A stretch of 64,000 nucleotides of DNA from Comamonas sp. BIGb0152 (GCF_024809975.1 NZ_JANUDY010000008.1:62001-126000); one strand, 5' to 3'. Shown: positions 33,501 through 42,546, counted from the stretch's first letter. The notes: generated by a model from the sequence alone, not told the origin. Translations and numbers: made by a program.

Positions 33501-33852
33501 TGCAAGGCCCTGCTCCTCGAACACGGACCAGCGATGTCCGCGAGAGGCGGATGTTGAAGCATTCCGACAGCCGCTTTTGGCCGATAGCAGCCTCCCTAGC
33601 TTCAAACTGACCAAGCGCAACAGCAGCCTCGCTGCAACCTCAGGGGCCGCGACAGGCTGAAAGTTGCCCCGGCACGCCCTCTGGGTGAGCCCAGAGCGTT
33701 CCGAGTTCAAACTTCAGTGAGAAAAATTCAAAACGCACGGAGAACCGACACTCGCAAAGAGCCGACAACAGGGTGAGCGTCGGTTCTCCATTTGCATGCA
33801 GTAAGAGGATTTGTAAGGTCAATGAACCGCTATGGCGGCGCAAGGCACTGGC
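33501..33852. other. intergenic region with an inverted repeat
   Basis: No gene supported. Contains an 11-bp perfect inverted repeat (GGAGAACCGAC at 33739-33749 and GTCGGTTCTCC at 33779-33789, extended inward by CTC/GAG). There is no T tract, so it is not a plain terminator. Confidence 0.5.
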
Positions 33853-35591
33853 TCAGGCCTGCATCCACTCGGCCTGCCAGCGCGCTGCCAGGCGCTGGCT
33901 CAGTTGCAAGGGCAGTCCGCCCTGGTCAAAACCGACGACGGTGATCTGCTCGGCGCAGTTGGGGCGCTCGGGCACGGCGGCAAAGCGGCCATCGGTGAGC
34001 AGCCAGACATAGGCTTGCACGGGGCTCTGGCGGCGGGCGCGCTGCAGCATGCGCTCCAGCAAGGTGATGGCGCTGGCCAGCGGGCTGCCGCCACCGCCGC
34101 TAATGGGCCGTATCCAGCCCTCATTCAAGGCCTGGGCCTTGGCACCTGCCTGGATCACATAGGCGCTGTCGCCGCTAAAGCCCAGCACGCAGAGCTGGTC
34201 GCGCTGGCGGTAGGCCTGGTCAGCCAGGGCCTGCAGGTAGCCCTTGGCGCGGGCCAACTGTTGGCCGCGCAGCATGGAGGCCGAGGTATCGAGCAGCACG
34301 CAGTGCATCAGCTGCGCACCGGCCGGCTGCTTGCGGTAGCGCAGGTGTGGTCGCGCCAATGTGGCCTGGCCTTTGGCGGCCAGGCTGCGGGGCCAGTCAA
34401 TGCGCTGGCTGGCCGCTGCCTGCCGGCGGCCGGTGTGCTGCGTGCTCTGCGCGCGCCCCAGCTTGGCCTTGCCGGCCAGGCTGAGGCGCGTCAGGCTTTT
34501 TTTGCGGTAAAGGGCCTTACGGCCTTGACTGGCTCGATGCCGGTGTAGCGCGGTGCGGCCATGCCGCCCCAGCCATCGGGCTGGCTGCGCTCGGCGTTGG
34601 GGTTGCTGCTGCTGGCGGCCTCGGCATTGCCGGCTTGTGCCTGGTTTGGCTGTTGCCGCTGCGGTTGTTGATGTTGGTCTTGTTGATCGTTGGGATCGTT
34701 GGCCTGGCCAGTGGGCGATGGCGGCTGTGCCGCATCGGCACTGCGGCGGTGGGCCAGCGCCAGTTCGGCCACGGCCTGCACATCGGCCAGGCTGACCTCG
34801 GCATGCCCTGCCAGCGCGGCTTGCGCACGCGCGGCGCGCAGCATCACCAAATCGGCGCGCACACCTTCGGCGCCCGATTGCTGGCAGAGTTGCGCTACGG
34901 CATCCAAGATGGCTTCGGGCCAGGCAACGCTGGCTAAATGCGCGCGCGCGGCCACAATCTGCTGGCGCAGCCGGGCTTGGGCCTCGGCATGGCGGGCGCA
35001 GAACTGGGCGGCGTCGGCATCAAAGGCCATGCGGGCGCGCACGATGCGTTTGCGGGTGTCCACATCGGGGACATTGGGCAGGCGCACAAACAGGCCAAAG
35101 CGGTCCAGCAGCTGTGGGCGCAGCTGGCCTTCTTCGGGGTTCATCGTGCCGATCAGCGCAATGCGCGCGGCATGCTGGTGCGATACACCATCGCGCTCAA
35201 TGCGGTTGGTGCCGCTGGCGCTCACATCGAGCAGCAAGTCCACCAAGCCATCGGGCAGCAGGTTGACCTCGTCCACATACAAGATGCCCTGGTGCGCCTG
35301 GGCCAGCAGGCCGGGGCGGAACTGCACGGCAGAGGACTGCAGGGCAGCTTCCAGATCGAGCGCGCCTTGCAGCTGCTCTTCGGTGGTGCCCAGCGGCAGG
35401 TTCACAAAATGCCCGCTGGGCAGCAGGGCAGCCAGGGCCCGGGCGCTGGTGGATTTGGCGGTGCCGCGCGGGCCTTCGACCAGCACGCCGCCCAGTTGCG
35501 GATCGACCGCCAAGAGCAGCAAGGCCTGCTGCAGTGCGGCCTGGCCCTCAATGGCGCTGAAGGGAAAGTGCAGATCGTTGGCGGTGCTCAT
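33853..35591 (-). CDS. chlD: cobaltochelatase AAA+-VWA subunit (ChlD/D-type) made by -1 frameshift
   Basis: The frame holding the VWA domain has no plausible start of its own: the first ATG, GTG or TTG is a TTG at 34359, inside a region already protein-like (SLTRLSLAGKAKLGRAQST, RIDWPRSLAAKGQATLARPH). It becomes continuous with the I-type frame if ribosomes slip -1 on A AAA AAA at 34503-34497. The product of about 579 residues would be AAA+ domain, Gln/Asn-rich linker, then VWA domain with the MIDAS motif LLDTSASM and the metal-site region LLTDGRFA. With CobN and the short I-type product this forms the ATP-dependent cobalt chelatase for corrinoid synthesis. Published work (Antonov, 2020, as I recall it) describes such two-product chlD genes. 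The frameshift is inferred here from sequence only. Confidence 0.82.
34453..34505 (-). promoter_or_regulatory. programmed -1 frameshift signal in chlD
   Basis: Zero-frame codons GCA AAA AAA GCC TGA place a perfect A_AAA_AAA heptamer (34503-34497) directly before a TGA stop. Seven nt further on, 34489-34453 folds as a hairpin of about 15 pairs: GCGCC/GGCGC, CAGC/GCTG and TGGCC/GGCCA with one wobble and one mismatch. An SD-like AAGG lies about 11 nt upstream. All three parts match dnaX-type signals. Confidence 0.85.
34491..35591 (-). CDS. chlI: cobaltochelatase AAA+ subunit (ChlI/I-type), zero-frame product
   Basis: 366 residues from the ATG at 35591, which overlaps the stop of cobN by 4 nt. 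AAA+ ATPase of the magnesium/cobalt chelatase I class: Walker A VEGPRGTAKSTS, Walker B GILYVDEVNLLPDGLVDLLL, sensor GTMNPEEGQLRPQLLDRFGL and the helical lid (MAFDADAAQFCARHAEAQAR). The C-terminal 60 residues are a Gln/Asn/Asp-rich linker ending FTAKKA at TGA, exactly on the slippery run. In the three-subunit chelatase the I ring hydrolyses ATP to drive cobalt insertion by CobN. The same gene, read with a -1 shift, gives the D-type subunit. Confidence 0.92.
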   Translation of the reverse strand: MSTANDLHFPFSAIEGQAALQQALLLLAVDPQLGGVLVEGPRGTAKSTSARALAALLPSGHFVNLPLGTTEEQLQGALDLEAALQSSAVQFRPGLLAQAHQGILYVDEVNLLPDGLVDLLLDVSASGTNRIERDGVSHQHAARIALIGTMNPEEGQLRPQLLDRFGLFVRLPNVPDVDTRKRIVRARMAFDADAAQFCARHAEAQARLRQQIVAARAHLASVAWPEAILDAVAQLCQQSGAEGVRADLVMLRAARAQAALAGHAEVSLADVQAVAELALAHRRSADAAQPPSPTGQANDPNDQQDQHQQPQRQQPNQAQAGNAEAASSSNPNAERSQPDGWGGMAAPRYTGIEPVKAVRPFTAKKA

Positions 35592-38500
35592 CGCATCTCC
35601 AGCAGGTGTTCGGTCTCGAGCAAATGGGTCTCCAGCAATTGGGGGTAGTCGCCAGGCGCTTGCCACAGGCCGCGCTGTATGGCTTCAAGCAGGCGCTCGC
35701 ACATGCCGTGGAAGGCCTGCGGATTGTGCTGCTGCATAAAGGCGCGCGTGCTGGCATCGGCGACAAAGGCATCGGTGACGCGGGCGTATTGGTCATCGCG
35801 CACCACGCGGGCGGTGGCATCGAACGCGAAGAGGTAGTCGACCGTGGCGGCGATCTCGAACGCGCCCTTGTAGCCATGGCGCTGCACGCCTTCGATCCAC
35901 TTGGGGTTGGTGGCACGCGAGCGCACCACCCGGCTGATCTCTTCTTGCAGGCTGCGCATACGCGGCGACTCGGGGTTGCTGTGGTCGCCAAAGTACAGGG
36001 CCGGTTGCTGGCCGCTGTAGTGGCGCACGGCAGCGGCCATACCGCCCTGGAACTGGTAGTAGTCGCCGGAGTCGAGCACATCGTGCTCGCGGTTGTCCTG
36101 GTTGTGCAGCACCAGCTGCATCTCCGCCAAGCGGCGCACAAAGGTCTCGGGCACATTGCTACCGTCGTCTTGCTGGCCGTAGGCATAGGCGCCCCAGTTG
36201 CGGTAGGCCGTTGCCAGGTCCTCGTCGCTTTGCCACTGGCCGCTGTCGATCAGGCCCTGCAGGCCCGCGCCATAGCTGCCGGGCTTGGCGCCAAACACGC
36301 GCAGGCCCGCCTGGTGGCGCGCCTCCTTGGCGTCCAGCCCTTGCTGCTGCAGCTGCGCTGCCTCCGCCAGCACGCGGGCGCGGATCGGGTTCTGCGCGGC
36401 GTCTTCGTCGTCCAGCGCCGCCACCTTTTGCACGGCGGCATCAAACAGGCGGATCACATTGCTGAACGCATCGCGGAAAAAGCCCGAGACGCGCAAAGTC
36501 ACATCCACCCGGGGCCGGCCCAGCACATGCAAGGGCAGCACCTCAAAATCACTGACGCGCCAGCTGCCATCGGCCCAAGTGGGGCGCACGCCCATCAGCG
36601 CAAAGGCCTGCGAGATATCGTCGCCGCCGGTGCGCATGGTTGCCGTGCCCCACACAGACAGGCCAATGGTGACGGGGTATTCGCCATGCTCTTGCGTGTA
36701 GCGCTCGACCAGCAGCTGCGCGGATTTGAAACCCATGCCCCAGCTGGTTTGCGTGGGGATGGCCCGCGTATCGACCGAGAAGAAATTGCGGCCGGTGGGC
36801 AGCACATCGGGCCTGCCGCGCGTGGGCGCGCCGCTGGGGCCTGCGGGCACAAAGCGGCCCGCCAGGCCGCGCATCAGTTGCAGCAGCTCTTGCGGGCCAC
36901 AGGCGGCCAGGCGCGGGCGCAGATCGTGCTGCACACGGGTCAGCACGGCTTGGGTATGGCCGTCAGTAAGGTCTGCCAGCGCTGGCGGCAGTGCTGCGCC
37001 GGGTGCCAGTATTTGCAAGGCCAGCAGCTCCAGGCGCTCGCGGGTATCGCCGTGGTGGCGCCAGGCTTGGTCAGTCAGGTCTTGCAGCAAGGCGGGGCGC
37101 GGGCCCGTCCAGGCAGCCGCCCAGTCGGCATCGAGCGGGTCAAAGTCCAGGCCCAAATCGCGGGCCATGGCGCGCACCAGGCTTTGGTTGGCGCCCTTGC
37201 CACCACCGACGGGGTGGCGGGCCAGGGCCAGCAGGGTATCGGTCTCCAGCCGGCCGGCGGGCGAGATGCCGAATATATGCAGGCCGTCGCGGATCTGGCT
37301 TTCCTTCAGCTCGCAGAGGTAGGCATCGGTGCGGTTAAGCAGCTGCTGCTCTTCCTCGTCGCTGCCGGGGGCCTGCAGGCCCAGGTCCTGGTGCAGGTCG
37401 TGCTGCACGATATGGGCAAGGATTTGCTGGCGCAGGATTTGTGCGCGCTTGTGGTCCAGGGTAGCGGCGTCGTAGTACTCGTCCACCATGCGCTCCAGAT
37501 CGCGCGTGGGCCCGTAGCTTTCGGCGCGGGTGAGCGGGGGCATCAGGTGGTCAATGATCACGGCCTGGGCGCGGCGCTTGGCCTGCGTGCCTTCACCAGG
37601 GTCATTGACGATAAAGGGGTAGAGGTGGGGCAGGGGGCCCAGCACCAGATCGGGCCAGCAGTTGGCCGACAGGGCCACACTTTTGCCGGGCAGCCATTCA
37701 AGGTTGCCGTGCTTGCCCACATGGACCATGGCATCGGCCTGCCAGTGGCTGCGCAGCCAGTGGTAGAAGGCCAGGTAGTAGTGCGGCGGCACCAGGTCGG
37801 GGTCATGGTAGGCGGCCAGCGCATCGAGCTGGTAGCCACGCGCCGGCTGCACGCCCACAAAGATCTGGCCCAGGCGCAGGCCGGCCACCATAAAGCGGCC
37901 GTCGCGCAGCATCGGGTCTTGCGCGGGCGTGCCCCAGCGCGCGGTGATGGCCTGCTGGTTGGCGGCGGGCAGGCTGTCAAAGTACTGCAGGTAGTCGGCC
38001 AGGCTCAGGCTTTGCCAGGCGGCGCGCGTGGCCCAGGAGTCGGGCGCATTGGTGATGCCTTGCTGCAAAAGATCCATCAGCGCCTGGCTGTCTGCGGGCA
38101 TGGCATCGACGGCATAGCCGTCTGCCGCCAGTGCGCGCAGGATCTCGATGACCGACGCTGGTGTATCGAGCCCCACGCCATTGCCGATGCGGCCTTCGCT
38201 GCTGGGGTAGTTGGCCAGCACCAGCGCCAGGCGCTTGTCGGCATTGGGCTTGCGGCGCAGCTGGCACCAGCGCTGGGCGAGTTCGACCACAAAGCCCATG
38301 CGCTCGGGGTGGGCCTGGTACTGCACCACATCGGACTGGGTCAGATCGCTGCGGTGTGACAGGCCCTTGAAGCTGATCGCCCGCGTGATGATGCGGCCAT
38401 CGACCTCAGGCATCGCCACATGCATCGCAATATCGCGCGGCTGCAGGCCGTGGGTGCTGTCCAGCCAGGTCTGCTCGTTGCTGCCCGACAGGATGAGCTG

Positions 38501-39397
38501 CAGCACGGGGATATCGCCGGCCAGCGCATGGTCTCCGGGGGTGTCGAGAGAAGATTGGGAGAACGCGGTGGTGTTGAGGATCAGTGCGACCGATTCGCTG
38601 GCGCAGAGCGCCTGCAAGGCCGCCAGGCAGCCAGCATCCTTGAGCGACTGCAAGGCCAGCGGCAGCGGGTTCATGCCCTTGGCGAGCAGGGCCTGGCACA
38701 GGTCGGCAAACACCTGGGTGTTGCCCGACTGCAGATGCGCTTTGTAGAACAGCAGCATGACCACCGGCGCGCCGGGCTGCCACTGCAGCGGGCCGGGTTG
38801 CTGCCAGCTGGCAACCGTAGCCTCGTCGCTCGCTGGGTGGTAGACGGCCACCGCCGGCAAGGGGCGCGGGGGCAGCGCCGCATGCGGGCCGTCCAAGAGG
38901 CCGTGCCAGACAAAGCGGAACAGCTCGCGCGCATTGGCCAGGCCGCCTTCGCGCAGGTAGCGCCACAAGCTGCGGCAGTCTTGCTGCGCCACCGTGCTTT
39001 TTTGCAGCAGGTTCAGGTCTTCACTGCTGTCGCCCGAGAACATGGCCAGCGCAATCTTGTGGGCACGGCACAGCGCCATGACGCGCTCGGTGCCATAGGG
39101 CCAGTAGCTCTCGCCGCCCAGGTGGTCGATGATGATGAGCTTGGCATGCTGCAGCACCTCGTCCGCGTACAGATCGACCGATGCGGGCTGGCGCAGGTAC
39201 ATCAGATTGGCCAGCCGCACGCTGGGCAGTTGCTCGCCATCCATGCCGGCCCGCAGCTGCTCATAGGCTTGAGCGAGCAGGGCCAAGGTGGTGTCGGCGG
39301 CGCTCAGGATCACGATGTCGGCCGGGCTTTGGCCCAGGCTGGAGACAAAGGCCTCGTCGTCGACAAAGCCACCGGGCTGGACCGCGAGCAAATGCAT
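35588..39397 (-). CDS. cobN: cobaltochelatase large subunit CobN
   Basis: 1269 residues, a typical CobN length. Landmarks: LIIIDHLGGESYWPYGTERV early, WLPGKSVALSANCWPDLVLG and VHVGKHGNLEWLPG in the active-site region, PTRDLERMVDEYYDAATLDH, and VWGTATMRTGGDDISQAFAL near the C-terminal third. CobN binds hydrogenobyrinic acid diamide and cobalt and inserts the metal with ATPase partners I and D. cobW precedes it with a 1-nt overlap and chlI follows with a 4-nt overlap, so all are one operon under the cobalamin riboswitch. BchH/ChlH is excluded because there are no photosynthesis genes around and CobW is adjacent. Confidence 0.96.
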   Translation of the reverse strand: MHLLAVQPGGFVDDEAFVSSLGQSPADIVILSAADTTLALLAQAYEQLRAGMDGEQLPSVRLANLMYLRQPASVDLYADEVLQHAKLIIIDHLGGESYWPYGTERVMALCRAHKIALAMFSGDSSEDLNLLQKSTVAQQDCRSLWRYLREGGLANARELFRFVWHGLLDGPHAALPPRPLPAVAVYHPASDEATVASWQQPGPLQWQPGAPVVMLLFYKAHLQSGNTQVFADLCQALLAKGMNPLPLALQSLKDAGCLAALQALCASESVALILNTTAFSQSSLDTPGDHALAGDIPVLQLILSGSNEQTWLDSTHGLQPRDIAMHVAMPEVDGRIITRAISFKGLSHRSDLTQSDVVQYQAHPERMGFVVELAQRWCQLRRKPNADKRLALVLANYPSSEGRIGNGVGLDTPASVIEILRALAADGYAVDAMPADSQALMDLLQQGITNAPDSWATRAAWQSLSLADYLQYFDSLPAANQQAITARWGTPAQDPMLRDGRFMVAGLRLGQIFVGVQPARGYQLDALAAYHDPDLVPPHYYLAFYHWLRSHWQADAMVHVGKHGNLEWLPGKSVALSANCWPDLVLGPLPHLYPFIVNDPGEGTQAKRRAQAVIIDHLMPPLTRAESYGPTRDLERMVDEYYDAATLDHKRAQILRQQILAHIVQHDLHQDLGLQAPGSDEEEQQLLNRTDAYLCELKESQIRDGLHIFGISPAGRLETDTLLALARHPVGGGKGANQSLVRAMARDLGLDFDPLDADWAAAWTGPRPALLQDLTDQAWRHHGDTRERLELLALQILAPGAALPPALADLTDGHTQAVLTRVQHDLRPRLAACGPQELLQLMRGLAGRFVPAGPSGAPTRGRPDVLPTGRNFFSVDTRAIPTQTSWGMGFKSAQLLVERYTQEHGEYPVTIGLSVWGTATMRTGGDDISQAFALMGVRPTWADGSWRVSDFEVLPLHVLGRPRVDVTLRVSGFFRDAFSNVIRLFDAAVQKVAALDDEDAAQNPIRARVLAEAAQLQQQGLDAKEARHQAGLRVFGAKPGSYGAGLQGLIDSGQWQSDEDLATAYRNWGAYAYGQQDDGSNVPETFVRRLAEMQLVLHNQDNREHDVLDSGDYYQFQGGMAAAVRHYSGQQPALYFGDHSNPESPRMRSLQEEISRVVRSRATNPKWIEGVQRHGYKGAFEIAATVDYLFAFDATARVVRDDQYARVTDAFVADASTRAFMQQHNPQAFHGMCERLLEAIQRGLWQAPGDYPQLLETHLLETEHLLEMR

Positions 39398-40473
39398 CAG
39401 AGCGCTCCGACCGGGCTGGCCGCGAGCTGGGCGCGGATGGCGGCTTCGTCCAGGTCATGGCCGATGAAGACCAGGTGGCTTGCGCGCTTTTCATCGGCGC
39501 GCCAAGGGCGGTCAAAGTAGCTGTCAAAGCGCGTGCCCACGCCGTGCACCACCAGGCGCATGGGCTTGGCGGGCAGGGCCACAAAGCCCTTGATGCGGTA
39601 GACGGTCTGCTGGGTGACGATCTCGGCCAGCTGGGCCAGCAGTGCTTCGCGTTCCACCTCGCCCAGATGCACCACCACCGAATCAAAATCGTCATGGTCG
39701 TGCTCGTCATGCACATGGCCGGCTTCGTGCTCATGGTGGCCCTTGCGCGACTCAATGCTTTCTTCTGATGCGCTGGACAGGCCCAGCACCACATCCAGGT
39801 CAATGCGGCCATGGTCGGCCGCGACGATCTTGACCTGGGCGGGAATGTCTTCGCGCACCAGCGCTTCGACAGCCGCGCGGTCGGCGGCGCTGGCCTGGTC
39901 GAGCTTGGTCAGCACCACCAGATCGGCGGAGACGAGCTGGTCTTCAAACAGCTCGTGCAGCGGCGATTCATGGTCGAGGTTGGGGTCTTGCTTGCGCTGC
40001 AGATCGACCGCGGCGGGGTTGGCGGCAAACTGGCCGGCTGCGGCGGCCGGCACATCAACCACGGTGATCACCGCATCGACCGTGCAGGCGTTCTTGATCT
40101 CGGGCCAATTGAAGGCCTGCACCAGGGGCTTGGGCAGGGCCAGGCCGCTGGTCTCGATGAGGATGTGGTCGATATCGCCACGGCGCTCGATGAGCTTGCG
40201 CATCACGGGGTAGAACTCTTCCTGCACGGTGCAGCACATGCAGCCATTGGCCAGCTCATACAGTTGGCCGGCCTGCTCGCCGTTCTCGTCTTCGCAGCCA
40301 ATGCCGCAGCCACGCAGAATCTCGCCATCAATGCCCAGCTCGCCGAACTCATTGACGATCACCGCAATGCGGCGGCCGTTGGCGTTGGACAGGATATGGC
40401 GCAGCAGGGTGGTTTTGCCGCTGCCCAAAAAGCCGGTAACGATGGTGGCTGGAATCTTTTTGCTGGTGCTCAT
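39397..40473 (-). CDS. cobW: CobW-family GTPase (cobalamin-linked metallochaperone)
   Basis: 358 residues from the ATG at 40473, behind GGAGA. A G3E GTPase with P-loop GFLGSGKTTLLRHIL, Walker B and metal-site regions VNEFGELGIDGEIL and ELANGCMCCTVQEEF (the CxCC cobalt/zinc motif), and NKxD-like VLTKLDQAS. A His-rich stretch (KGHHEHEAGHVHDEHDHDD) likely binds metal. The C-terminal CobW_C domain includes YRIKGFVALPAKPMRLVVHG. It is thought to deliver Co2+ to CobN. First gene of the operon after the riboswitch. Confidence 0.95.
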   Translation of the reverse strand: MSTSKKIPATIVTGFLGSGKTTLLRHILSNANGRRIAVIVNEFGELGIDGEILRGCGIGCEDENGEQAGQLYELANGCMCCTVQEEFYPVMRKLIERRGDIDHILIETSGLALPKPLVQAFNWPEIKNACTVDAVITVVDVPAAAAGQFAANPAAVDLQRKQDPNLDHESPLHELFEDQLVSADLVVLTKLDQASAADRAAVEALVREDIPAQVKIVAADHGRIDLDVVLGLSSASEESIESRKGHHEHEAGHVHDEHDHDDFDSVVVHLGEVEREALLAQLAEIVTQQTVYRIKGFVALPAKPMRLVVHGVGTRFDSYFDRPWRADEKRASHLVFIGHDLDEAAIRAQLAASPVGAL

Positions 40474-40605
40474 GGTGGATGTCTCCAAAGAAAAGGGGGA
40501 GGGGCTGCCGGGCAAGCCAGGGGCTGGGCCGGGCTAGCGCTGTGCGCTCGGCAGTCTGAAACAAAGGGGATGCGGGGAGGGGGCCGGCGGGCGAGTGCGC
40601 GCCGA

Positions 40606-40707
40606 CTAGCGGCACGCCCCCGCCAACGGCAAAGCCATGCCTGCGTGCAAGCAACCAGGAGGTTGGGAGGGCAGCGCCAAGCGGCTGCGGAGGGCAGGTG
40701 TCTGCAT
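40606..40707 (-). CDS. possible 33-residue leader peptide
   Basis: Between the cobalamin riboswitch and cobW, the frame MQTPALRSRLALPSQPPGCL to LAGACR is preceded by CTGGAG at 8 nt. Its start lies about 75 nt after the riboswitch core. No family; composition (Pro, Ala, Leu, Arg, two Cys) is not clearly coding. It may be a chance frame in a leader. Confidence 0.2.
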   Translation of the reverse strand: MQTPALRSRLALPSQPPGCLHAGMALPLAGACR

Positions 40708-40782
40708 GGGAACTCCAGGAAAAGCGCGTCCTAGGCAAACCAGCGGGCCTGATGCCGGTGGGGGCTGGTTCGGGGGTGGCTT

Positions 40783-40965
40783 GGCACAAAGGTCTGACTT
40801 GGCAGCGCAGGCTTGGGAGCTATAGCTATACCCAGGGCCTGCGGCAGCGATACAGTGGCGCGACCGTGCCGGATTGTCACCGGCTTCTTTGCGAACAAGT
40901 GCGGGCCATTCTACTGCCTTTGCACTGGAGGAGGGCCGCTCGCCATGGCTGCTGGCGTGGGTTCT
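40783..40965 (-). promoter_or_regulatory. cobalamin (adenosylcobalamin-class) riboswitch
   Basis: The reverse strand contains the conserved core AGCCGGTGACAATCCGGC, then CGGTCGCGCCACTGT (B12-box region) and the closing AAGTCAGACCTTTGTGCC at 40800-40783. These are the invariant blocks of cobalamin riboswitches. The 5' boundary is approximate. It precedes cobW-cobN-chlI/D and should shut the operon down when B12 is plentiful. The 300-nt distance to cobW leaves room for an expression platform. Confidence 0.9.
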
Positions 40966-41031
40966 TGCGGGGTATCCCAGCGCTTCCAACACAAGCATTG
41001 CTGCGTCATCGCCGAGCCGGCCGCACGCGCA

Positions 41032-41059
41032 TAAAAATGGCTACCCAAAGGTAGCCATG
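41032..41059 (-). terminator. intrinsic terminator of the IPTL-CTERM protein gene
   Basis: GGCTACC-TTTG-GGTAGCC followed by ATTTTTAT on the reverse strand, 18 nt beyond the stop of the gene at 41077-42546. Confidence 0.85.
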
Positions 41060-41076
41060 TGCCTGGATTTTTTGTT

Positions 41077-42546
41077 TTAACGCCGGCGCAGACGGGTCGC
41101 GCCAAACAGCGCCAGCAGCAAGGTCAAGGCAAGCAGCGCCCATTCTTGCAGGGTGGGTACGGCTTTGGCGACCGTGCCTCCCGATTGGTCGTCGTCTTTG
41201 ACGAGCACTTGGGCTGGATTGACGCCGATGGTGTAGTCGTTCACATCGCTAGGGGCAGCGATGGTCAAGGTGGCCGTGACATCGCCATCACCGGCAAGGG
41301 TATTGGCCGTGGCAGAGATGCCGCACGTGGCCGATGTTTGCCCCGCAGGGATGGTGATAGGCGTGGCGCAGCTTGAGGTGTAGCGCGGGTTGTTAGCCGG
41401 CAGCGTCAGGTTGACATTCAAGCCGGATGCCCCTGCGGGGGTGTTGGACGAGATGGTGCAAGCCGATTGTTGGTTGGGCGAGTCCACCAGCTCGCTAGGG
41501 GTACAGGCGACACTGACCACGGGCGGGGTGTAGGAGCAGCTCAGTTCGGCCAAAGCTTCCGTGTTGAGTTGACCGATGGCCGTGTTGAACTGCGCAGGCG
41601 GGGTGATGCGGTTGGTAAGCAAGGGCGTTGCGACGCAGGCAGAGACACCGGATGTGTCACCGGGCCACTCAACCACCGCTGTGATTTCGCAGCCTGCAGT
41701 GGGCAGTGTGGCACCTGTCAGCGACAGCGTGCTTGAGCCTGCTGCTGCAGTCAAGGTCCCATCGGTGCAGGTATGCGATGCGCTGATGATTTTCAACGGG
41801 CTTGGCAAGACGTCCGTCACATTCATGCCTGGAATGGGGGCGCCCAAGCCCGGGTTTTTAACCGAGATGGTGAGCGTGGTCTGTCCACCTGGATTGACTG
41901 CCGTGGGTGCAAAAGCCTTGCTGACACTGGGCGCGTCTGCCAAGTACAGATCTGCGCCTGAGAAGTCAGCGCCCCCGGATCCAAAGGCGGTGACTGTGAC
42001 TTCACGCACATAAGGTGGCAGCGTAATGTAGCCGCCGTTGCTCTGCCCGCCTCCGCCCGGGGGCGTCGAAGTTCGCAAGACGAAGTCTGGAGCACCGAAC
42101 CACTGATAAACGGAATTTTGCGTATAGGTAGCGCCACTTGCAGGGTAGTTCGTCCGAGGAAAAAGTGTGACATTGCCCAGATCGCATGGCTCAATGACCT
42201 GTGTCGTTGGGTTGAGGCACTTGGCGCTGATGTTGCGAGAGGTCGAGGTGCGTTGGTCAAAAAACGTGACTCTCGTCGGAACAGCGGTGCTGGAGGGCGT
42301 AAAGACCGTAGTGAGCCCAGAGCCGGGCGTAGTCACTATCGCAGAGTGATCCGCCGGGACGCTGAACCCACCACCACCAGGCGGGCTCACTGCCATGGTC
42401 CCCAGACCGGATGCTGAGGTGTAAAGCGGGAGATTGTTTGGCTGCCCGTTGAAGACCATAAGGGTTTCGTTTTCCACCGCATGGGATTGACTCGCCATGA
42501 AGACAGAAGCAACTGCAAGGCCAAAAGTAAGAGAATTTTTCAGCAT
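41077..42546 (-). CDS. IPTL-CTERM surface protein with DUF11-like domain
   Basis: 489 residues with a signal peptide (LTFGLAVASVFMASQSHAVE). Middle: a DUF11/DUF7933-like domain (NPGGQTTLTISVKNPGLGAP, MNVTDVLPSPLKIISASHTC), common in large envelope proteins. Then a domain beginning VACTPSELVDSPNQQSACTI and ending VNPAQVLVKD, close to the one in the protein at 4465-6537. The C-terminal sorting signal is canonical IPTL-CTERM: VPTLQEWALLALTLLLALFG followed by ATRLRRR. Such tails are recognised by a dedicated exosortase (XrtH class) not encoded in this window. Monocistronic with its own terminator. Surface or matrix role inferred. Confidence 0.88.
   Translation of the reverse strand: MLKNSLTFGLAVASVFMASQSHAVENETLMVFNGQPNNLPLYTSASGLGTMAVSPPGGGGFSVPADHSAIVTTPGSGLTTVFTPSSTAVPTRVTFFDQRTSTSRNISAKCLNPTTQVIEPCDLGNVTLFPRTNYPASGATYTQNSVYQWFGAPDFVLRTSTPPGGGGQSNGGYITLPPYVREVTVTAFGSGGADFSGADLYLADAPSVSKAFAPTAVNPGGQTTLTISVKNPGLGAPIPGMNVTDVLPSPLKIISASHTCTDGTLTAAAGSSTLSLTGATLPTAGCEITAVVEWPGDTSGVSACVATPLLTNRITPPAQFNTAIGQLNTEALAELSCSYTPPVVSVACTPSELVDSPNQQSACTISSNTPAGASGLNVNLTLPANNPRYTSSCATPITIPAGQTSATCGISATANTLAGDGDVTATLTIAAPSDVNDYTIGVNPAQVLVKDDDQSGGTVAKAVPTLQEWALLALTLLLALFGATRLRRR

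Noticed and set aside
33853..34359. Stand-alone VWA protein starting at the TTG at 34359
   Set aside because: Protein-like sequence continues upstream of the TTG without any start codon, up to the slippery run, so a frameshift fusion explains it better.
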